Assembly (NCBI GenBank): GCA_934307695.1
Contig: CAKRCS010000008.1
Coordinates: 19,495 to 83,494 of the forward strand
Length of the DNA stretch: 64,000 bases
DNA from: an uncultured Agathobacter sp.
GTDB taxonomy: Bacteria; Bacillota; Clostridia; Lachnospirales; Lachnospiraceae
Direction: 5' to 3'
The translations under genes were made by a program, and so were the position numbers. The notes under the pieces are model-generated. The model made no database searches, was not told where the DNA came from, and saw only the letters and a list, made by a program, of their open reading frames with translations. Below are positions 9,530 through 20,200 of this stretch, piece by piece. The stretch's first letter is position 1. Each line of letters opens with the position of its first letter.

Positions 9530-11200
9530 TTGAAATCAGATATTGAAATCGCGCAGAGCGCGGAAATGATGCATATAAGAGATGTGGCAGCCTCTTTGGA
9601 TATCAGTGAGGACGATCTTGAATTTTACGGAAAGTATAAGGCAAAGCTCTCGGATGAACTGATCGAGCAGGTACAGTCGAACCCGGATGGCAAGCTGATC
9701 CTTGTGACAGCGATCAACCCGACTCCTGCAGGAGAGGGCAAGACAACAACGAGTGTCGGACTTGGCGAGGCGTTTGGAAAGCTTGGGAAAAAGGCAGTGA
9801 TCGCACTCCGTGAGCCTTCCCTCGGACCGTGCTTCGGCATCAAGGGAGGAGCGGCAGGCGGCGGCTACGCACAGGTTGTCCCGATGGAGGATCTCAATCT
9901 CCATTTTACCGGGGATTTCCATGCAATCACCTCCGCAAACAACCTGTTGGCAGCGCTTCTGGACAATCACATCCAGCAGGGCAATGAGCTTGGAATCGAT
10001 CCGCGACAGGTAACGTGGAAGCGCTGCATGGATATGAACGACCGTGTACTGCGCAATATCGTTGTCGGACTCGGCAGCAAGATGGACGGAATGGTGCGTG
10101 AGGATCATTTTGTTATCACGGTTGCATCCGAGATCATGGCGATCTTATGCCTTGCAGATGACATGAAGGATCTCAAGCGCCGTCTCGGCAACATCATCGT
10201 CGCATATACGTTCGACGGCAAGCCGGTGACTGCCAATGACTTGAAGGCAACCGGAGCAATGGCTGCGCTTCTTAAGGATGCGTTAAAGCCGAACCTGATC
10301 CAGACCTTAGAGCATACGCCTGCGATCGTACACGGAGGACCATTTGCAAATATCGCACACGGCTGCAATAGTGTGCGTGCGACCAGGACCGCGTTAAAAC
10401 TCGCGGATTATGTTGTGACGGAGGCAGGCTTTGGTGCTGACCTCGGCGCTGAGAAGTTCTTCGATATCAAGTGCCGCAAGGCGGGACTTACACCGGATGC
10501 GGTCGTGCTTGTCGCTACGATCCGCGCACTCAAATACAATGGCGGCATTGCAAAGGAAAACCTCTCCGAGGAGAATCTGGACGCGCTCGCACGCGGAATC
10601 GTCAATCTGGAGAAGCACATTGAGAATCTGCAGAAGTATGGCGTGCCGGTCATCGTGACCTTAAACTCCTTCGTGACGGACAGCGAAGCGGAGACTGCTT
10701 ACGTTGAGAAGTTCTGCAGGGAGCATGACTGTGAGTTTGCGTTATCCGAAGTATGGGAGAAGGGTGGCGAAGGTGGAATTGCCCTTGCAAACAAGGTACT
10801 CCATACGCTAGAGACAAAAGAGAGCCATTTTGCACCGCTTTATAAGGATGAGCTTTCCATCAAGGAGAAGATTGAGACAATCGCAAAGGAAATTTATGGT
10901 GCGTCTGCGGTAACGTACGCACCGGCTGCGGAGAAGGAAATCGCAAGAATCACAGAGCTTGGCTTTGGTAATTTCCCGGTCTGCATGGCAAAGACGCAGT
11001 ATTCCTTATCCGACGATCCGAAGAAGCTCGGCCGCCCGGAGAACTTTACCTTGAATGTTCGTGAAATCTATGTATCTGCTGGTGCAGAATTTGTTGTTGC
11101 GATCAACGGATCGATCATGACCATGCCGGGATTATCCAAAAATCCTGCGGCTTATGGAATCGATGTCAGTGATGACGGAACGATCACCGGACTGTTTTAA
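9530..11200 (+). CDS. fhs: Formate--tetrahydrofolate ligase
   Basis: Makes 10-formyl-THF from formate, ATP and THF; it feeds purine synthesis and, in acetogens, the methyl branch of the Wood-Ljungdahl pathway. I place the start at TTG 9530, 8 bases after a perfect AGGAGG (9516-9521). This gives [10 protein letters not shown] and 556 residues, the family's usual N-terminus and length; an upstream in-frame GTG at 9485 has no ribosome site. The ATP loop is [14 protein letters not shown], followed by [23 protein letters not shown]. It lies 8 bases upstream of folD, so the one-carbon steps are co-expressed. No folate riboswitch fits in the 47-base gap after ftsK. Confidence 0.97.
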   Translation: MKSDIEIAQSAEMMHIRDVAASLDISEDDLEFYGKYKAKLSDELIEQVQSNPDGKLILVTAINPTPAGEGKTTTSVGLGEAFGKLGKKAVIALREPSLGPCFGIKGGAAGGGYAQVVPMEDLNLHFTGDFHAITSANNLLAALLDNHIQQGNELGIDPRQVTWKRCMDMNDRVLRNIVVGLGSKMDGMVREDHFVITVASEIMAILCLADDMKDLKRRLGNIIVAYTFDGKPVTANDLKATGAMAALLKDALKPNLIQTLEHTPAIVHGGPFANIAHGCNSVRATRTALKLADYVVTEAGFGADLGAEKFFDIKCRKAGLTPDAVVLVATIRALKYNGGIAKENLSEENLDALARGIVNLEKHIENLQKYGVPVIVTLNSFVTDSEAETAYVEKFCREHDCEFALSEVWEKGGEGGIALANKVLHTLETKESHFAPLYKDELSIKEKIETIAKEIYGASAVTYAPAAEKEIARITELGFGNFPVCMAKTQYSLSDDPKKLGRPENFTLNVREIYVSAGAEFVVAINGSIMTMPGLSKNPAAYGIDVSDDGTITGLF

Positions 11201-11208
11201 GGAGAATT

Positions 11209-12054
11209 ATGGCTGAAATAATTAACGGAAAAGAAATCTCTGCTGCCTTAAAGGATGACTTAAAGGCGGAGGTTGCCGCATTAAAGAAAGCGGGAAAGTC
11301 CTGCTGTCTTGCGGTGATACAGGTAGGATGCGATCCCGCATCCAGCGTATATGTCGGGAATAAAAAGAAGGCTTGTGCATATATTGGAATTGAATCGCGC
11401 TCGTATGAGCTTTTGGAGGAGACAACGGAGGAGGAGCTTTTGGCTTTGGTTGCGAAGCTGAATGCAGATGACACAGTACACGGAATCCTCTGCCAGCTCC
11501 CGCTGCCGAAGCATATCTGTGAGGATCATATCATAAAGGCAATCTCCCCGCACAAGGATGTGGATGGTTTTCATCCGCAGAATGTGGGAGCGCTTGTGAT
11601 CGGACAGCAGGGCTTTGTCTCCTGCACACCGGCAGGTATCATCGAGCTTCTTCACAGAAGTAATATCCAGATCGACGGAAAGCATTGCGTGGTTGTCGGA
11701 AGAAGCAATATTGTCGGCAAGCCGATGGCACTTCTGATGCTACGAGAAAATGCGACGGTCACGGTATGCCATTCACACACGAAGAACTTGCAGGAGATCT
11801 GCAAAGAGGCGGATATCCTGATTGTTGCGATCGGCAAGCCGAAGTTTATTGACCACACTTATATCAAAGAGGGTGCAGTTGTGATCGATGTAGGAATCCA
11901 CCGTGGTGAGGCTAACAAGCTGTGCGGCGATGTGGATTTTGACGACGTTGCCGGACATACCAGCGCGATCACTCCGGTTCCGGGTGGCGTCGGACCAATG
12001 ACAATTGCCATGCTCATGAAAAACTGTGTGGAAGCTATGAAACTGTATTCCTAA
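11209..12054 (+). CDS. folD: Bifunctional methylene-THF dehydrogenase / methenyl-THF cyclohydrolase
   Basis: Interconverts 5,10-methylene-, methenyl- and 10-formyl-THF with NAD(P). The active-site region SSVYVGNKKKAC (tyrosine and lysine), the substrate motif QLPLPKHI, the dehydrogenase loop VVGRSNIVGKP and the C-terminal TPVPGGVGPMTIAML are all present in 281 residues. It follows fhs by 8 bases and AAGGAG precedes the ATG, so translation is probably coupled within the fhs-folD operon. Confidence 0.97.
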   Translation: MAEIINGKEISAALKDDLKAEVAALKKAGKSCCLAVIQVGCDPASSVYVGNKKKACAYIGIESRSYELLEETTEEELLALVAKLNADDTVHGILCQLPLPKHICEDHIIKAISPHKDVDGFHPQNVGALVIGQQGFVSCTPAGIIELLHRSNIQIDGKHCVVVGRSNIVGKPMALLMLRENATVTVCHSHTKNLQEICKEADILIVAIGKPKFIDHTYIKEGAVVIDVGIHRGEANKLCGDVDFDDVAGHTSAITPVPGGVGPMTIAMLMKNCVEAMKLYS

Positions 12055-12077
12055 TATTTCTTAAGGGGATTTGATAT

Positions 12078-13361
12078 ATGAAATGTATTTATTGTGGCGC
12101 TGAAATGCCGGATGGCAGCGTTTTTTGCGCAAGATGCGGAAGAGAAGTCCAGATCATTCAGAATATGGAGGCACTTGAGGATGAGTATCTTGCAGGAATC
12201 TTAGAGCAGGGACAACAGAACAAGCCGGGAACTTCTTCCGCCGAGGCAAAACGCAAAAAGCAGGAGGCAATGCGCAGGGAACAGGAACGGCGCAAAAAGA
12301 AAAAACGCCTGACCATTTTTTACTGTGTGCTCGCAGTCCTCATTGTGTGCGGCATCGGAGTGGGACTCTACATCAGGCATACGATCGATGTGGAGCATGC
12401 CAATTCTGCGGATTATCAGATCATGAAGGCACAGGAGGCATACGCAGCCGGCGACTATAAGACAGCGATCACCTATTATGAGAATGCCTGCAATTTGGAC
12501 AACAGCAATCTGGAGGTAAAGCTCACGCTTGCGGGGCTGTATTTTGAACGCAAGGATTACGATTCCGCGCTGCTTCTGTATCTGGAGGTGCTTGAGGCAG
12601 ATCCGCAGAATGTGAAGTGCTACCAGAATCTGATCGCAATCTATGAATATAAGAACAAGACGGATGAGATCATCGCACTCAGCAAGAACGTCACAGACCC
12701 GGATATTCTGGCACTGTTTTCGGATTACATCGTCAATGCCCCAACCTTTAGTGTGGAGGGTGGCAAGTACAATAAATACCTTGAAGTGGCACTTGCATCT
12801 GATGCCGACAATACGATCTACTACACGATGGACGGCACAGATCCGTCCGTATACGGCAGGATCTACCGCGAGCCGTTGTCTCTTGACAAGGAGGGCGAGT
12901 TCTCCATCCGCGCGGTATGCGTCAACACGAAGAAGCTGTATAGCGACATCGTGGTGGAGGATTATGTGATCGATATTCCGGCACCGAGTATGCCGGTGGT
13001 TACACCAAACGGAGGTACCTTTGACGAGGAGACCTTGGTTTCCATTACTGTTCCACAGAATTGCACCGCTTACTATACCTGGGACGGCACGATACCAAGC
13101 GTGCTTTCCGATAAGTACATCGCGGAGATGCCGGTTCCAGACGGCAACAACATCCTCTCTGTTATGATCGTGGATGAAAAGACCGGAAAGTGGAGCGAGA
13201 TCTACCGCGGCAGATTCGTATATTACCCGGTTACGGATGCGGATGTGTCGGCAGACGGTGAAGCCTCTGCTACCGGAACAATCGTGCCGGTGGATGGCAA
13301 CGCAGATGCATCGGCAGACAGCCAGACAGACACTGGTGTTGCGGCAGATGGCGCGCAGTAG
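12078..13361 (+). CDS. Zinc-ribbon / TPR / chitobiase-C-like membrane protein
   Basis: A 427-residue protein that I do not recognise as a named gene. It begins with a zinc ribbon (CIYCGAEMPDGSVFCARCG). A Lys/Arg-rich segment and one membrane helix (about residues 77-98; FYCVLAVLIVCGIGVGLYI) follow, then two or three TPR units (about 112-200; YAAGDYKTAITYYENAC, YDSALLLYLEVLEADP). Two beta-sandwich units resemble the chitobiase/beta-hexosaminidase C-terminal domain (about 230-395; NTIYYTMDGTDPS, TAYYTWDGTIPS). The tail is Ala/Asp/Ser-rich. The zinc ribbon should be cytoplasmic and the rest outside. It follows folD by 23 bases and ends before a strong terminator. Function unknown. Confidence 0.75.
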   Translation: MKCIYCGAEMPDGSVFCARCGREVQIIQNMEALEDEYLAGILEQGQQNKPGTSSAEAKRKKQEAMRREQERRKKKKRLTIFYCVLAVLIVCGIGVGLYIRHTIDVEHANSADYQIMKAQEAYAAGDYKTAITYYENACNLDNSNLEVKLTLAGLYFERKDYDSALLLYLEVLEADPQNVKCYQNLIAIYEYKNKTDEIIALSKNVTDPDILALFSDYIVNAPTFSVEGGKYNKYLEVALASDADNTIYYTMDGTDPSVYGRIYREPLSLDKEGEFSIRAVCVNTKKLYSDIVVEDYVIDIPAPSMPVVTPNGGTFDEETLVSITVPQNCTAYYTWDGTIPSVLSDKYIAEMPVPDGNNILSVMIVDEKTGKWSEIYRGRFVYYPVTDADVSADGEASATGTIVPVDGNADASADSQTDTGVAADGAQ

Positions 13362-13411
13362 TATTTCAGGTGTTTTGCAATAAATGCCCCGGAATAAGAA
13401 GGATTGACTTT

Positions 13412-13449
13412 AAAAGCATCAGACCAGCGGCGCTGGCTGGTGCTTTTTT
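13412..13449 (+). terminator. Intrinsic terminator after the zinc-ribbon gene
   Basis: AAAAGCA pairs with TGCTTTT and CCAGC with GCTGG, giving a long stem with one bulge, followed by a T-run to 13449. It closes the ftsK-fhs-folD run before the TetR promoter. Confidence 0.85.
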
Positions 13450-13494
13450 GATCCTTTCCTGACGGAATCGAACCGATTATGTACGGAAATGTAA

Positions 13495-13523
13495 TTGACA
13501 TGGAAAAGAAGATTATATAAAAT
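13495..13523 (+). promoter_or_regulatory. Strong sigma-A promoter for the TetR/surface-protein operon
   Basis: A perfect TTGACA (13495-13500), a 17-base spacer and TAAAAT (13518-13523). The predicted start near 13530 gives a short leader before the TetR gene at 13546. It is the best promoter match in the window. Confidence 0.8.
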
Positions 13524-13545
13524 AATTGAGATGGAGTGTATCAAA

Positions 13546-14202
13546 ATGGAAAATAACCTGAACAAAACACCAAAGAGATTAGAAAAAGAGGCGATCCGGA
13601 ACAAAAAGATCATTGATACGGCATTTCAGATTTTTGTGGAACGCAAGATCGAGCCGGTCAGCATGGGTGAGATCGCAGATGCGGTGGGAATTGGACGCGC
13701 GACCTTGTTCCGCTGTTATTCCAGCAAGCTGGAGCTTGTCATAGCGGTATGCTCGGCGAAGTGGAAGGAATACTTCGATGTGCTGGATGCGGTACGACCG
13801 ATCTCATCCGTCGGGGACATCCCCGCGATCGGACGTTTTATATTTACGCTGGACAGCTACATCGATATGTACCAGAACCACAAGGATTTGCTGCAATTCA
13901 ATGATAATTTTAACCACTATGTAACGCATGAGAAGGCAAAGGCGGAAATGTTCGAGGAGTTCCACCGCTCGCTGTATTCCGCGAACACCAGATTTCACCT
14001 GATGTTTGAAAAGGCGAAGGAGGACAAGACCTTCCGCACGGACATCCCGGAGGAGATTTTCTTCCGAGTGACGCTGCATTCCATGATGGCAACCTGTGTG
14101 CATTACGCGGGCGGTTTTATCTGGGGAGCCGAGGACAACAAGGACTACACGGCAGAACTGGTTCTGCAGAAGGAAATGATCATAAATTTTGCAAAGGGTT
14201 AG
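13546..14202 (+). CDS. TetR/AcrR family transcriptional regulator
   Basis: A 218-residue one-component regulator. The start is ATG 13546, 9 bases after GGAG; an upstream in-frame TTG (13495) would lie in the -35 box. The N-terminal helix-turn-helix is clear (about residues 15-60; RNKKIIDTAFQIFVERKIEP, MGEIADAVGIGRATLFRCYSSK). The rest is a helical ligand-binding domain rich in aromatic and charged residues, of unknown ligand. Only 15 bases and no terminator separate it from the giant surface-protein gene, so it probably shares the transcript and may autoregulate the pair. Confidence 0.88.
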   Translation: MENNLNKTPKRLEKEAIRNKKIIDTAFQIFVERKIEPVSMGEIADAVGIGRATLFRCYSSKLELVIAVCSAKWKEYFDVLDAVRPISSVGDIPAIGRFIFTLDSYIDMYQNHKDLLQFNDNFNHYVTHEKAKAEMFEEFHRSLYSANTRFHLMFEKAKEDKTFRTDIPEEIFFRVTLHSMMATCVHYAGGFIWGAEDNKDYTAELVLQKEMIINFAKG

Positions 14203-14217
14203 AGAGGACAAGGTATT

Positions 14218-17200
14218 ATGAAAGTAAATGGAGTAGCTAAAAAAGTAAAAAGGGGCACGGCGCTGCTTCTTGCCGGATTGATGATGCTGTCATCCGTGGA
14301 CATATCCGGGCTTGAAGTAAATGCGGCGGAGGAGAGCGCGTATGAGGCAGGCGCAGCTAATGCGCAGGCGGAAAATGGCGCGAGCTTAAAGGAGTCCGAT
14401 GCAGATGCACAGGCGGAAAACGGCGCGCACTTAAAGGAGTACGATGCGGACGCGCAGGCGGAAAATGGTGCAAGCTTAGAGGCGTCCGATGCAGACGCGC
14501 AGGCAGAAAATGGCGCAAGCTTAGAGGTGTCCGATGCAGACGCACAGACGGGAAACGACGCGCTCTTCGAGGAGTACGGGGTAGAAACGCAGGCGGATGA
14601 CACGGCGGCAGAAGGGAATATCATCATCACAAAGCAGCCGGAGGACATCACTGTATTTGACGGCTATACGGAGCAGCCTGTTCTTTCAGTAGAGGCGATA
14701 GATGCCACAGGCTCTGGCAAACCTCTTACTTATCAGTGGTATACCGTTTCATACATACCTGAGAGGTGTGAGCGATTGATAAATGGGGAAAACCAAAATA
14801 GCTATAAGATCAATATGGGAATACCTTATAGTACGTACACTTATTTTTGCCGTATTACCTGTGGTGAATATACGGTGGATTCAAGAGATGCCTATTTTAC
14901 GGTAAATTCCGGAATTGTGCAGGTCGCAATTAATGGAAACATCAACCGCTATGATTCCTGGGATGATGCAATGACGGCATTACAAAAAGCTTCTGAAGAT
15001 GGTTCACTGAAGGATTCCAAAGTAACAATTAAGCTGATGTGGAAAGAGACTACAACTTCCAATGTTTATTCTATTGACTTTGACGGAGCAGAAGTTGAGT
15101 TAGGAGGAATTGGAGGATATGTAGGGGGAAATTCAAGCGAGGCATTGCTGAAAATAAATAATGCGAAGAATATTATTGTTAATAAGCAATTTACGGATAG
15201 ATTAAATAATAAAAGTGGTGCTGATATTTCTCTAAATAATTCCACTATGGATTTAGAGGGCAGGGTAAAGCATCTGATACTAGATCAAAATGCAACACTG
15301 TATATACATGATGACGCAGACGTATATTATATAACAATAAATGGTACTGGAAATGTGATTGTTTCAGAAGATAATAGCGACTACGCGACTCATGAAGTTT
15401 CAGTGGGAGAGGCTGCGGATGTAAATATTTATCATAAAACGGAAGAGAGTTTTAATTCTTTTGAGATATCAGAAAATACAGCTAGTGTAAAACATTGGTT
15501 CCTCATTACACTGCCTGATAATATGACACAGGAAGAGGCACTTCCTTTGATAGAAAATAAAGACAGTATTACCACCTATGATGGCGATATCTATGGAGCA
15601 TCAGGGGAAACAGTTACAGTGGGGGATAATATCTGTGCATATACTTTTGTTGGTTCGGAACAGATAAATGAAATAACTGATAATCAGTTTACGATGGGTG
15701 GAAGTGAAGAAAACGGATATCCGGTTATTCTTCTTGCACACAATGCGGACGGGGATGGTGGTACTTGCTCAATCTGCCATAAGACAAGTATCTCAGCAAC
15801 CTATGCGAACGGCTACCTTACGATCAAAGGCTTGGAAGGGCGTACCTATGACACCTATCCGCAGATTTTGTCAACAATCACATTGACAACCGAGAGTGGA
15901 AGCAAGGTGCTTACCGCACCTCAATATGGATTGGGGCATGGCACATTGGGATTTGGCGGAGATAATCCTGCGAATAGCAATGCGGAGTATACCGTGGTAT
16001 ATAAAAACAATGTAATCCCATACGCTCTGAAAGAGGGCGATGCAGGCTTTGACAAGGAAAAAGCACCTCAGGTAACCATTACCGGAAAGGGCGATTATGC
16101 AGGTTCTCTTACCCTTTACTTTACGATTGGGGAAGGAGAGATGCAGCTGGGGGATTTTGTAGCACGCGGATCTAGGAGTGTGGTGATATACGATGGACGG
16201 CAGCATAAGGCATGGGAGGAATCTAGCACTGCAATCCTGTTTAAAGCAGATCTGTACGATAAAGAACTGTTTGGAGAAAGAGAATACATTTATACTTGCA
16301 CCCCGACGGATGCAAAGAATTATTGGTATGGTTCGGCAGGCTTTAATAATCCAAATAAAATAGAATACAGTACAGATGATCAGAAAACATGGATACTAGA
16401 AAGAGAAGCTGGCGCGGCAGGAAACTATGAAAATATGTACATGCTTACCGACGCCGGAAAATATCCTTTCTATATCCGCGTGACCAATGAATACTGCGGC
16501 ACACAGACGCTGATTTCAGAGAAGTATATTGCAAAGATTACACCAAGAGATTTATCGGAAAGTGAAATTACGCTGGAAGAGCTTTCGGATGTGACTGCAT
16601 ACTATACCGGCAAGCCGGTGATTCCGACTGATTGGGACGAGAAGATTACCGATACCGGTCTGGGCAAAAGCATAGGCACCTATACCTTGGTCAAGGACAA
16701 GGATTTTACGGTGTCCGGTTCAGATAATACAGATGTCACAGAGGATGGCAGCAAGGCAACGATCATCTTTACCGGAACCGGAAATTATACCGGAGAACTT
16801 AAAGCCAAGTTTGATATAGACTATGCCTTTTCCGCAGAGCAGACCACTGCGTCTAAGAATGTCTGGTACAATCAGCCGGTTAAACTGGACAGTCATGCGG
16901 CTGCAGATATTACGATGGAGAGCGCAGATGCACCTGTAATCTTTACGACAGAAGCAGAGGAAGAAATTTTAACCGAGCCGCTGACCTATTACGGTAGTCT
17001 TACGGATGCAATAAATGGCACGAATCCGGTGGAGGAGATTACCGGGGAGGGCAAAGTTACAAAGAAGCTCTATGTCAAAGACGCTGCCGGCTACATCAGC
17101 AAACCAGTGGAGGTAACCGTACACATTGACACCACCGCACCAACTTGGGGAGACGATGACCAGACGGAAGGTTATGGTATCAACATCAGGACGAACTGGT

Positions 17201-20200
17201 GGCATACCTTCCTGAATAAGGTTAGTTTCGGCTTATTCTACAACGATAAAACGCTGGATGTGCAGATCGTCGCAGCTGATCCGACCAGTGGCGTTGACAA
17301 GTATTACTATTATATCCAGACTGTTTCTGACGAAGCTGCTGCCGGAGAGTATACCGCGCTGACCGGGGCGGAGTTAGACAAGCTATCCAGAGATGTAAAC
17401 GATGCGACAAAGGGATTTGTTTGTGTTACGGCGAATGCGCGCAACACAGGAACAGTAAAGGGTGCGTTAAGCAAGAATGGTACTTATATCATCTATGCCT
17501 ATGCGGTTGATAAGGCTGGAAATAAGAGCGGCTATATTTCCACAGAGGGAATCGGAGTGGATACAAAGGCACCGGATGTAGCGCTAAAAATGCCGACCAA
17601 AGATGACGGTACATTAAAGGATACAGAGGCGACAGTTTCGGTTACTCTGGATGAGGATGCAACGCTCGTGTACTTCTATGTGGATGAGAGCCTGTACAAT
17701 CTGGAGAATGCAGGAGGACTCTCGTATGACGATCTGACTGCGCAATCAACCGGATTGATATGGAAGTATGTGCGACCAAACGCTGACGAGGAGACCAGAC
17801 CGGTTGTTGGACCACTTGCCACGAAAAACGTGGATGGAAAATGGGAAGCACCTTTCGCGCAGAGCGGAGATTGGGTAACTATCGCGAAAGATGGTGAAAC
17901 AGAGATAAAAGCTCCGGCATATAAGTTGGAAGCGAAAAAGGGTGTAAATGAAATTACGGTGACCGGATTGCAGCCAAGTGAGAGGTTTCAGGTATGGATT
18001 GCAGCTATCGATAAGGCAGGCAATTTTTCGGGATATAGTGTTACTTTCCTTACCACCACAAAAGCAATCCCGAAGATTACAACCGAACCGAAGCTGACCG
18101 GTGTTTACGGAGATACTGCTAAGGATCTGAATGCGGCAGATGGTGTTGCGGAGTATAACGGTCAGACCGTTGCTGGAACATGGACGATCACGGACACGGA
18201 TGCTTCTGTTTTAGAGGTAGGTACGACAAAGACCTGTCAGGTGACATTTACCCCGGAGGATACCGATAAGTACGAGAATGTGGTCATGGAGGTTGTTCCG
18301 ACCATTGAGAAACGTCCGATTACGATCAACGTGCAGGATCAGAACATGAGCGTAACTTACGGCGAGGAGCTGCCGCAGATTTCCACGGCTGATTTTGATC
18401 TCGCAGATGACTTCACGTTGGTAGGAAGCGATGATAAAGACACGATCGCGGCAACCTTGGTCATGGTTACTTCGGCTAAGAAGGGATCGGATGCCGGAAC
18501 GTATGCGTTTACCTTGGAATCCAATAGCCCGAACTATGCGGTGACTGCGAAATATTATGGAAAGCTGGATGATCCCGCAACCTCTAAGGATGCCGGAACA
18601 CTTACGATCAACAAGGCAAAGGGCGAGATTATTAAGGGTGCAGGCTATGAAGAAACTCACAAGGTAATATATGGAGATCCTGCCTTTGCGTTAGCTGCGA
18701 TCGCTAATCATAGTGAGTCAAAGCTGGTTTATACGGTTAGTAACTCTCGAAATTCGTCGGGCGTCCTTGTTGCAGATGATCAGATCATTGCCGTGGATGC
18801 AGATGGCAACGTTACCATAAAGAATGTAGGAGATGCATATATTACGATCTCGCTGCCGGAATCAAAGAACTATACAAAGTCTGAGCCTTTAAAGGTATAT
18901 GTTGTAATTAGGCGTAAGGCTTTATCGCTGAAGGAGAAGCGGGAATATCTGTGCATCAGAGAAAATTCAGACACCATCGACATTGCATCTCTGCTGCCGG
19001 AGGATCGTGGCGAGACAACAGTGGGACGTATAGATGTTTTAGCAGGAGAAGGCTTCTTTAGTGTAGAGCCAACACTGCAGGAGGAACTGCTTTCCTATAC
19101 GATCAGGAAAGGAGATGCAGGTGGTTTAACATATATTGATGTCCGGGTTAATTCAGACAATTATATAATTGATCTTCGTATTACGGTCAGTCGGATAGCT
19201 CAGAAGCAGGTTGCACCGCGTGATGCGGTGACCTTGGTAAGCGGTACCCTGACTTATGGGGAGCCTTTGTCCAAGTTGGTCTTTGATGATGTGATATTTA
19301 TCGATGACAGTATGGCTGAAAGTACTGATGAGAAGATAGTATCCGGAACTCTTGAATGGGTTGAGCCGGATTGCAAACCGACAGCAGGGGAACATTACAT
19401 GCAGTGGAGGTTTACACCGGATAATGAGGAATATGCACCAACGGATGGAGGTGTGCATTTTACGGTACAGAAGGCTGTGCCGAAGGTAACAGAGCTGCCG
19501 ACTGTTGCAGACCGGGTTTATGCTCCGTCAAAAGCTCTTTTGGACAGTGATCTGACCGGAGGAACCGTGCTTGATGTAAATAAAGAGGCGTTAGCCGGAG
19601 CATGGAGCTGGCAGAACGGGGATGTCGTTCCAACCGTTGACAATACAGGCTATACCGCAGTATTTACACCGGATGATACCGACAACTACGAGACGGTAAC
19701 AAAGACCATCGCCGTAAATGTGGCAAAGGCAACACCGGTGATCAAAGAAAATCCGTCCGCTCTTGAGATCACTTATGGCGATAATCTTGGCAAGGCGGCT
19801 TTAACCGGTGGAACGGTAACGTATAGTGATTCGGATGACACGGTTGTTGCAGGAGCGTTCACTTGGAAAGACGCTGCGGCAAAACCGGTAGTTGCAGACA
19901 GCAACAGCAGGAAATTTACCGTAGTGTTCACACCGGCAGATACCATAAATTATGAGGCGGTGGAAACACAGATCACAGTCAAGGTAAAGAAAGCGCCTGT
20001 TGCACCGGATATGCCGGGCAGCACCATGAATGTGCCGAACAAAACGGAGAAGATAAGCGATATTACCCTTCCGAAGAACTGGGTATGGCATGATGCGGAC
20101 AAGGACACTGCACTTGAGGTTGGAGTGACAGTGAGTGCAACGGCTGTTTACACCGGAGCAGATAAGGGCAACTACGAGACGGAGAGCGTTGAGGTAAGCG

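Noticed and set aside
14362..14586. CRISPR-like array
   Set aside because: Units are contiguous coding repeats without spacers and lie in frame in the surface protein; the array at 53771 likewise lacks spacers.
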